Source: Gammaproteobacteria bacterium (lineage in GTDB: Bacteria; Pseudomonadota; Gammaproteobacteria; SG8-11). From it: a stretch of 6,337 bases of DNA. This document shows, piece after piece, positions 1 to 5,129 of the stretch. Positions within the stretch are counted from its first letter, which is position 1. Each line of letters opens with the position of its first letter. The stretch is taken from NCBI GenBank assembly GCA_016200445.1, contig JACQEQ010000012.1:1-6337 (forward strand), given 5' to 3'. The notes under the pieces are model-generated. The model ran no database searches and was not told the origin of the DNA. It saw nothing but the letters and a program-made list of their open reading frames with translations. The translations under genes and the position numbers were made by a program.

Positions 1-778
1 ACGCTTTGGCTCCGCCTTTCATGAAGTAATAATTTTTCACCCCAGCATCGACCAGATGGTATTGCAGCCACTGCACCTGATGGCCTGCTTCGTCGTAAAT
101 CAATAACGTTTTGTCTTCGCGCTTAGCTTTCTGCAACATTTTGTCCAATTTGTCGGCTTGATCCAGTGCGATACGGCGTTCGATGCCTGGAAAGAAACCC
201 ACCGCTTCGCGTTGAAAGCGATCACGCACATCTAACACAATGGTTGCATCGCCGATTTGCGAACCGAATTCAGTGGGGCCAAGCAAGTGCGAACTGAACG
301 CCGCTGAATCGATGATATCGGCGGTATTGATCGGGCTGCGGCCTAGCAAAACCGAATGATCAGGATGGGCTTTGGCCCACGCAAAAATGCCGGCATCGTA
401 TGCAAAGGTGTTGTCGATTTTCAGGAACAGCGCGCGGCGCACCGCCTGATACGATTTGTGGCAGGTCACGCCATTGCAGTAGAACACGATGGGATTGTCG
501 GTCGTGCCGCGCAGAGTGCGCAATTTTCCGTCAAAATCCTTGTCGGTAATTGAGATATTGGTTGCGCCTTTGATGCGTAGAGTATCGAACTCGTATTGCG
601 ATCGTACGTCGACGATAGCGATTTTACCCAGCTTCTGAAATACATCGTCGAGTTCGTACGTGGCTACTTCCGGGTATAAGTCACGACCTGGGAACTTGGC
701 GTTAGCTTCGGCGCCAAATGCGATATTCGACATCAAACCTACTATTGCACATAGCAGGAATATGATTTTTTTCCGCAT
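1..778 (-). CDS. Secreted tandem rhodanese-domain protein, 3' end beyond window
   Basis: Reading leftward from ATG at 778-776 the frame is open for 259 codons to the window edge, so the C-terminus is missing. A GGAG Shine-Dalgarno (complement of 784-787) lies 5 bases before the ATG and supports the start. Residues 1-22 form a Sec signal peptide (MRKK, hydrophobic core, likely cut after AFG-A), placing the protein in the periplasm. Domain 1 (about 35-145) has the rhodanese hallmarks VDVRSQYEF, the IKGATNI turn and a six-residue active-site loop CNGVTC at 101-106, where C101 is the expected persulfide-carrying cysteine; C106 is a second cysteine in the same loop. Domain 2 (about 150-259) keeps VLDVRDRF and GFFPGIERRI, but the loop position reads IYDEAGHQ (227-234) with no cysteine, so it looks catalytically dead. 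The family transfers sulfane sulfur or senses thiols; the substrate here is unknown. It is divergent from the cytochrome gene. Confidence 0.85.
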   Translation of the reverse strand, partial: MRKKIIFLLCAIVGLMSNIAFGAEANAKFPGRDLYPEVATYELDDVFQKLGKIAIVDVRSQYEFDTLRIKGATNISITDKDFDGKLRTLRGTTDNPIVFYCNGVTCHKSYQAVRRALFLKIDNTFAYDAGIFAWAKAHPDHSVLLGRSPINTADIIDSAAFSSHLLGPTEFGSQIGDATIVLDVRDRFQREAVGFFPGIERRIALDQADKLDKMLQKAKREDKTLLIYDEAGHQVQWLQYHLVDAGVKNYYFMKGGAKA

Positions 779-786
779 ACTTACTC

Positions 787-799
787 CAGTTTAAAACTG
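787..799. promoter_or_regulatory. Palindrome before the rhodanese start, possible operator
   Basis: CAGTTT-A-AAACTG is a perfect inverted repeat with 6-base arms and a one-base centre. It touches the Shine-Dalgarno of the minus-strand rhodanese gene, so it would lie in that gene's leader. It could be a repressor site or a chance AT-rich palindrome. No convincing sigma-70 promoter was found around it. Confidence 0.25.
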
Positions 800-1038
800 T
801 TGATATACGTACCCCATGACGATAGCGGCACGGGTTGTCTACGGCGACTCATCGGGCGGTCATAGCGCAACTGCTATATTAACGGCAGGACAACACGAGT
901 ACTTTAGCGGAAAGTGCCGCAATTCATCTGAGAAATTACGCTCAGGCCCAAAACCATACAACACGCTCTTGCTGCGGTCTATAGCGATAGAGTCCGGGCT
1001 CCCAATCCGCACATGCGAACCATATCCAAACCATCCCT

Positions 1039-1094
1039 CAATAATATTTGGCGCGAGTCACAGCTTCGCGGTAGAGCGCGCCGCCGCATTATTG
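1039..1094. repeat. Imperfect inverted repeat, possible structured RNA or terminator
   Basis: Outer arms CAATAAT (1039-1045) and ATTATTG (1088-1094) are perfectly complementary. Inside them GGCGCG (1050-1055) pairs with CGCGCC (1077-1082), leaving an internal loop of 4 and 5 bases and a 21-base terminal loop. A T-rich stretch follows at about 1104-1114 on the plus strand, which could suggest a terminator, although it starts some 10 bases after the stem. No gene known to end here is present. Confidence 0.35.
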
Positions 1095-1258
1095 TCAAGC
1101 TCTGTTTCTTTTTGATTAACGGGCGATGCGGTGCAGCAACGGCAGAAATTATACGGTCTCAATTCGCTAGGCATACGAAGGCGCCGTTCCATGCCTGAGA
1201 TACCAGCGGCGGTAGCGTGTGTAAACAAACTGGAATCTGGAATCGTGCCGGTCATGAT

Positions 1259-1317
1259 CGTCTGCGATCATTCTGCCATGGTGCTTGCTATTGCATGCCA
1301 GGCTGGGATCGCAGACG
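1259..1317. repeat. 59-base extended stem-loop with 11-base perfect outer arms
   Basis: CGTCTGCGATC (1259-1269) is the exact reverse complement of GATCGCAGACG (1307-1317). Within the 37-base interior, CTGCCATG (1273-1280) pairs with CATGCCAG (1294-1301) with one mismatch, leaving a 13-base loop. The internal loops are 3 and 5 bases. The fold works on either strand. It lies in the noncoding gap about 180 bases before the cytochrome start. Possible identities are a small RNA, a leader structure, a two-site operator or a palindromic repeat of REP type; the sequence alone does not decide. Confidence 0.45.
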
Positions 1318-1378
1318 CGCACGATGTGGCGCTAACCGGCCTGGAATGGGCTCATTTAGTACCATGAATGGAGCGCAG

Positions 1379-1390
1379 GTACACGTGTAC
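1379..1390. promoter_or_regulatory. 12-base perfect palindrome upstream of the cytochrome gene
   Basis: GTACACGTGTAC is a fully self-complementary 12-mer, 109 bases upstream of the cytochrome start codon. A site of this length and position suits a dimeric transcription factor, but I do not recognise it as the consensus of any specific regulator. Confidence 0.3.
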
Positions 1391-1499
1391 GCGAGTGTTA
1401 ATCCCAAACAGAAAATCATGTTGGTGAAAGTAATTTACCAATCGCATTGAGCTACAGGCCAGTGTATGTTTTAACCAATGTTCTAGGAGGTGCGCAATC

Positions 1500-1778
1500 A
1501 TGGTGGTCCTGCAACGAAGCGTATTTTTGTTAGTGGCAATGTTTGCCGCCGGTCCGGTATTCGCCGTAAATGTCGAGCGCGGCAAGGCCTTGTACGAAAA
1601 CCATTGTGTGAGTTGTCACGACGACACCGTGCATCGTCGCGAAGCGCATAAGGCGGCCAACTTCGCAGACATCGAAAAATTCGTTGCGCGCTGGGAGAAA
1701 GAATTGAAGTTGAAATGGAGTGCCGAAGAGCGCGCCGATGTCGCCAGTTTCGTTAACGAAAAGTACTATAACTATTGA
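1500..1778 (+). CDS. Small periplasmic monohaem cytochrome c
   Basis: This 92-residue protein starts at an ATG preceded by a strong AGGAGG (1485-1490) at 9 bases. Residues 1-22 are a Sec signal peptide ending VFA, with likely cleavage before V23. The mature part opens with the RGKALYENHC helix typical of class I cytochromes and carries one CXXCH haem-binding motif, CVSCH at 36-40; H40 would be the proximal ligand. No methionine occurs after residue 14, so the usual Met distal ligand is absent. H45 and H50, in the TVHRREAH segment, are candidate alternatives. The C-terminus (WSAEERADVASFVNEKYYNY) resembles the final helix of small class I cytochromes. It should carry electrons in the periplasm; its partners are unknown. 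The next gene begins 21 bases downstream, so the two are probably co-transcribed. Confidence 0.9.
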   Translation: MVVLQRSVFLLVAMFAAGPVFAVNVERGKALYENHCVSCHDDTVHRREAHKAANFADIEKFVARWEKELKLKWSAEERADVASFVNEKYYNY

Positions 1779-1799
1779 ACCCATCGTAGCGATCCGCCC

Positions 1800-2579
1800 A
1801 TGCTTGACGACAACCAGTTACTTCGATATAGCCGCCATATCCTGCTGCCGCAGTTCGATATTCAAGGCCAGGAGCGGGTCAACCGCGCGCGCGTTTTGAT
1901 TGTGGGCATGGGCGGTTTGGGCTCGCCAGTAGGGTTGTATCTTGCGGCCGCCGGGGTTGGTCACTTGGTGTTGGTTGATCATGATCGTGTCGACGTGACC
2001 AACTTGCAGCGCCAGATTGTGTACGCCACCGGCGATGTGGGATCTAACAAAGCCGAAGCTGCCGCCGAGCATTTACGACGCCTGAATCCAGATGTGCGCA
2101 TCACGCAGATCGTCGCGCGTCTTGCGGACGACGCGCTATTGGAGCAAGTCGCACTGGCCGATGTGGTTATCGATGCCAGCGATAATTTCCCCACCCGTTT
2201 TGCATTGAATGCCGCTTGCGTGCAGCATGCCAAACCATTGGTGTCGGGGGCCGCCATTCGCATGGAAGCGCAAATATCCGTATTTACTAACACCAGTGCC
2301 GACAGCCCCTGTTACCGTTGTTTGTATAAAGACGAGCCCGGACCTGCCGATGCGTGTTCGCAATCGGGGGTGCTGGGGCCGCTAGTCGGCATCATCGGCA
2401 GCATGCAGGCATTGGAAGCATTAAAGATATTGTCGGGCATCGGCACCAGTCTGGGCGGGCGCCTGTTGTTGCTAGACGCGCAGCAACTCGAATGGCGCAC
2501 GTTGCGTCTGCGTCGCGACCCGGCATGTCCCGTATGTGGTCCGAAAAACAATGCGACGCAGGCCGCAAGTTCGCCGTGA
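1800..2579 (+). CDS. moeB: MoeB/ThiF-type sulfur-carrier adenylyltransferase
   Basis: The 259-residue length fits the MoeB/ThiF/HesA family (E. coli MoeB is about 249). These cytoplasmic E1-like enzymes adenylate the C-terminal glycine of a small ubiquitin-like sulfur carrier (MoaD for molybdopterin, ThiS for thiamine). Visible motifs are the N-terminal RYSRHILLP (9-17), the nucleotide-binding loop GMGGLGSP (36-43), the acidic VDHD strand end (59-62), TNLQRQ (67-72), SDN with D128 at the Mg-ATP site (127-129), VSGAAIRMEAQ (148-158), and a zinc site from CYRC (171-174) and CPVC (243-246). C186, in ACSQSGVLGPLVGIIGS, lies where family members carry a conserved cysteine. The VSGAAIRMEAQ segment closely matches MoeB, but MoeB and ThiF are hard to separate without a tree and no moaD or thiS is in view. 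The Shine-Dalgarno is poor, so coupling to the cytochrome gene 21 bases upstream is likely. Confidence 0.88.
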   Translation: MLDDNQLLRYSRHILLPQFDIQGQERVNRARVLIVGMGGLGSPVGLYLAAAGVGHLVLVDHDRVDVTNLQRQIVYATGDVGSNKAEAAAEHLRRLNPDVRITQIVARLADDALLEQVALADVVIDASDNFPTRFALNAACVQHAKPLVSGAAIRMEAQISVFTNTSADSPCYRCLYKDEPGPADACSQSGVLGPLVGIIGSMQALEALKILSGIGTSLGGRLLLLDAQQLEWRTLRLRRDPACPVCGPKNNATQAASSP

Positions 2580-2635
2580 CCCAGCTGTTTTTCCGCTAAA
2601 GAAGTCGTTCTCGCATCCGCTATCTAAATTACGTT

Positions 2636-2665
2636 TGGAAGGCGCATCTGCCGCGCCTGATTCCA
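2636..2665 (+). terminator. Hairpin between moeB and the binding-protein gene
   Basis: TGGAA (2636-2640) pairs with TTCCA (2661-2665) and GGCGC (2641-2645) with GCGCC (2653-2657), with a 3-base bulge and a 7-base loop. It is followed by GGGGTTTT, a weak T-run. It could be a partial terminator separating the cytochrome-moeB pair from the downstream pair, or a leader hairpin. The 129-base gap holds no other clear feature. Confidence 0.35.
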
Positions 2666-2708
2666 GGGGTTTTCGCGTCGCCATATTTCACTTCGTAGGG
2701 GGTGCATT

Positions 2709-3401
2709 GTGATGTTGTTCGCTATTTTTACCGGTCGTAAACGGCTGTGCGGCGCAAGTCTGATGTTGTTGTCGTTGCTGGCCGCACCGGCGCGTGCCGA
2801 AGACGACGAAGATGTGATCTCGGGAGCCGGGGCGCATTTTCCCTGGGTAATTTTCGATTCTGTTAAAGATGATCTGCAAAAAATCGTCTCGAAAAAAATC
2901 GTGCTCTACGGCAAGAATTCCATGCTGGGTCAGGGCTGTAACGCCGCAGTGAAAATGGCCAAACAAAATACTGTGCAGCACGAGACGTTTGGTTTTGTAT
3001 GTTGCCAGATCGGCGATGATGAAATTAAACGTGAAGGGCTGACCGTGTATCCGCTGGCTCAGGAACCGCTGGCCATAATTTTAAATAAAAATAATCCGGT
3101 CACTAATTTGACCGGCGAGAAAGTGCAGAAAATATTCAAAGGCGAGATCAAAAATTGGAAGGAAGTCGGCGGAGAAGACCGGCCAGTGGTCGTAATCACA
3201 CGCTTGCATTGTAAGGATCGGGTGACCGACTGGAAGAAAATCCTGCCTAACGACAAAGAGTTTGCCCAGGAGCGCGTCGACGTTTCGTCGGCGCCATCGA
3301 AAGATGTGCTCAATCTGATTCGCGAGGTTCAAACCGGCAAGGCATTTCGTGCGGCTGCCAAGCAGTACGAGCTGTTACCGGTGCACACGGTGGAGCAATA
3401 A
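2709..3401 (+). CDS. PstS-like periplasmic substrate-binding protein, probably sensory
   Basis: This 230-residue protein (from GTG at 2709; the adjacent ATG at 2712 is equally possible) follows an AGGGGG Shine-Dalgarno at 2697-2702. Residues 1-30 are a Sec signal peptide ending ARA. The mature part resembles the PBP-like domain of phosphate-binding PstS proteins: GAGAHFPW (39-46), FGFVCCQI (94-101), VYPLAQEPLAIILNKNNPV (113-131), and the very typical LTGEKVQKIFKGEIKNWKEVGG (134-155) followed by PVVVITR (159-165). Where PstS has a Ser-Gly-Thr phosphate contact after this arginine, the sequence reads LHCKDRVTDW (166-175). It is also shorter than full PstS proteins (usually above 300 residues). 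Four mature cysteines (77, 98, 99, 168) are unusual. With no permease or ATPase gene beside it and a diguanylate cyclase 12 bases downstream, I infer a ligand receptor for that cyclase. The ligand is unknown. Confidence 0.8.
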   Translation: MMLFAIFTGRKRLCGASLMLLSLLAAPARAEDDEDVISGAGAHFPWVIFDSVKDDLQKIVSKKIVLYGKNSMLGQGCNAAVKMAKQNTVQHETFGFVCCQIGDDEIKREGLTVYPLAQEPLAIILNKNNPVTNLTGEKVQKIFKGEIKNWKEVGGEDRPVVVITRLHCKDRVTDWKKILPNDKEFAQERVDVSSAPSKDVLNLIREVQTGKAFRAAAKQYELLPVHTVEQ

Positions 3402-3413
3402 TTTTTCTACATC

Positions 3414-4994
3414 ATGGGAACCCAGACCTATCGCGCACGATTGATTTTATACAGCAGCGTTCTGATGCTGTTCCTGATCGGGACGTTGGTTTACTCCTAT
3501 TCCTACACGCGCTCCATCATCCTGGAAGAATCGGAGCGCAATCTCACGCATACGGTTCGCCTGCTGCAAAGCCAGATCGAAAGCGAACGCAACGAGCTGC
3601 TGCGGTACGCCGGCATCGTCAGCGACGATTTGCGTATTCAGGAATACATGTTTGTGGTGGTGCGCGTCGGTAGCGACAACGAACCGTTGCTGAAGTTATA
3701 CGAGCGTTTGTTCGGCTGGCTGCCGATCGATCGGCGCGTGATTATCAGCGACAAAGGTAAAGTTCTGGTCGGCGCACAATATCAAGACCTGGCTGGCTGG
3801 GTCAGCAAGCATCGTGATCGCGTTTCCGAGAAAGTTTTTTACTTCGAAGGCGAGCTGGGTTTGGAGCTGGTGGCTGTCGCGCCAATCATTTATCAAGGCG
3901 AACAATTGGGTTTAATGGCAGTAAGCCGTACGCTGAACCGCGCTTGGTTGCAGCAAAAACGTCAGAACAGCGGCGGTCACGTATTTATCGAAAAAGACGG
4001 CAAAATCACCATCAGCACCCTGGGCGATACTTCGCGCAGCGATTTTGAAATCAACGACGGACGCCTGCATCTGGGCGACGACACTTATCGGGTGAATCCG
4101 ATGGAGTTGCCGGGTCTTGACGAATCGATGCCGCACATGTGGTATGGCGTATCGGAAACCGGGATTGTGCAAACCCTGCACAAACACGGACAGTTCACCC
4201 TGATGCTGGTGGTAATCGGCGGGCTGGCGATTTTTGCAGTGGGCTTGATGATTTTCCGCAACTTCAACCGGCCGCTGTCGCGCCTGATCACCCTCACCGA
4301 AGAAATTACCGAAGGACGTTTGCCGGTCATGGTGAAATCCGAAGCGCAAAATGAAATCGACGTGTTGGCGAATAAATTCGCCGATATGTTGCAGGCCCTT
4401 CGCGAAAAACAGACCGAGATCGACCGAGTGCATAAGCAATTGGAAAAGTCCGCAATCACAGATACCTTGACGGGTCTTTACAACCGGCGGCATTTACAGG
4501 AAATTTTTCCGAAATTGCGTAGCCAGGCGCAGCGCGACTGGCGTTGTTTGTCGGTCATACTTTGTGATCTTGACTTTTTCAAGAAGATTAACGACCAGTA
4601 TGGACATCTCGCTGGCGATCATTGCTTGGTGCATTTCTCCAAGCTGCTCAAACAGCACTCGCGCTCGAATGATTTTTTATATCGCATCGGCGGTGAAGAG
4701 TTCGTGATTTTGAGTATCTGCAAAGACACCGACGGCAGTGTCGCGATCGCGGATAAATTGCGTATGGCTTGCGCCGACAGCCCGGTGGTGTATCGCGGTA
4801 AAAATATTCCCGTCACCGTCAGTTGCGGCGTGAGTTTCTCGACGCCCGATGATCCGCACGACACTGCCTTGCAGCGTTTATTGTCGCGCGCCGACAAGGC
4901 GTTGTATCAAGCTAAAGCCGAAGGCCGGAATCGCGTGTGTGTTTACCAACATTCCGATGAGGTAGAAGCGCCGCCCAGCGCGCAACAGGCCTAG
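3414..4994 (+). CDS. Membrane diguanylate cyclase with periplasmic sensor, HAMP and GGEEF domains
   Basis: This 526-residue inner-membrane enzyme should make cyclic-di-GMP from two GTP. Transmembrane helix 1 is at about 9-28, followed by a periplasmic region (about 30-260) with alternating strands reminiscent of a CACHE-type sensor. Helix 2 is at about 261-281, a HAMP linker at about 283-335 and a helical connector at 325-345. The GGDEF domain (about 346-512) starts at DTLTGLYNRR. It has the metal-binding DLDFFK (385-390), KINDQYGH (391-398), the signature GGEEF (426-430), and RSND (417-420) exactly five residues before it, which matches the product-inhibition I-site. All key residues are present, so it should be active and feedback-inhibited. 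No strong Shine-Dalgarno precedes the ATG; the gene lies 12 bases after the binding-protein stop, which suggests translational coupling. The tail (513-526) is disordered. The assignment is firm for the GGDEF and HAMP parts and softer for the sensor fold. Confidence 0.93.
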   Translation: MGTQTYRARLILYSSVLMLFLIGTLVYSYSYTRSIILEESERNLTHTVRLLQSQIESERNELLRYAGIVSDDLRIQEYMFVVVRVGSDNEPLLKLYERLFGWLPIDRRVIISDKGKVLVGAQYQDLAGWVSKHRDRVSEKVFYFEGELGLELVAVAPIIYQGEQLGLMAVSRTLNRAWLQQKRQNSGGHVFIEKDGKITISTLGDTSRSDFEINDGRLHLGDDTYRVNPMELPGLDESMPHMWYGVSETGIVQTLHKHGQFTLMLVVIGGLAIFAVGLMIFRNFNRPLSRLITLTEEITEGRLPVMVKSEAQNEIDVLANKFADMLQALREKQTEIDRVHKQLEKSAITDTLTGLYNRRHLQEIFPKLRSQAQRDWRCLSVILCDLDFFKKINDQYGHLAGDHCLVHFSKLLKQHSRSNDFLYRIGGEEFVILSICKDTDGSVAIADKLRMACADSPVVYRGKNIPVTVSCGVSFSTPDDPHDTALQRLLSRADKALYQAKAEGRNRVCVYQHSDEVEAPPSAQQA

Positions 4995-5018
4995 AGTCTA
5001 TTCGAATCCCACTGGCAG

Positions 5019-5044
5019 GATGCGGTGAGATCTTGAGCCGCATC
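5019..5044. terminator. Hairpin in the convergent gap after the cyclase gene
   Basis: GATGCGG (5019-5025) and CCGCATC (5038-5044) are perfectly complementary arms around a 12-base loop, 25 bases after the cyclase stop codon. There is no T-run on either side, so it is not a classic intrinsic terminator, though it may protect the transcript end. The rest of the 135-base gap (4995-5129) shows only an 8-base palindrome, ATTCGAAT (5000-5007). Confidence 0.3.
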
Positions 5045-5129
5045 TCTAAAGACGAATAAGAATGGAAGCTATTCTGCTAGTTCGATTCAAAACAATCTGG
5101 ATTAAATCAAGACCTGCTGCATAAGGCGA

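Larger units (their letters stand above)
779..1499. other. Long divergent intergenic region, 721 bases
   Basis: This gap separates the minus-strand rhodanese gene from the plus-strand cytochrome gene. Short open frames occur on both strands, but none has a good ribosome-binding site, a recognisable domain or a signal peptide. The best of them, an ATG at 1191 running to a stop at 1365-1367, has fairly coding-like codons but no Shine-Dalgarno, and it crosses the 1259-1317 hairpin. The region contains two extended inverted repeats, two palindromes, a 7-base tandem repeat (TGGAATC twice, 1231-1244) and small hairpins at 907-920, 928-945 and 978-991. Promoters for both flanking genes must lie here, but I could not place them with confidence. 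It may hold a small RNA or the remnant of a lost gene. Confidence 0.6.

Noticed and set aside
816..1115. Plus-strand 99-codon frame in the divergent gap
   Set aside because: No ribosome-binding site, no hydrophobic or domain pattern, and it crosses the 1039-1094 inverted repeat; residue order looks random.
1447..1475. Possible sigma-70 promoter TTGAGC-17-TTTAAC before the cytochrome gene
   Set aside because: Spacing is right but both boxes match the consensus poorly, especially the -10 box, so it was not listed as a feature.
2709..3401. Calling the binding protein PstS of a phosphate importer
   Set aside because: It lacks the Ser-Gly-Thr motif, is too short, and has no pstCAB or phoU beside it, so only PstS-like fold similarity is supported.
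3912..4493. Minus-strand open frame of 193 codons
   Set aside because: It lies wholly antisense to the diguanylate cyclase, whose HAMP and GGDEF motifs are unmistakable; the His/Gln-rich composition is typical of a shadow frame.
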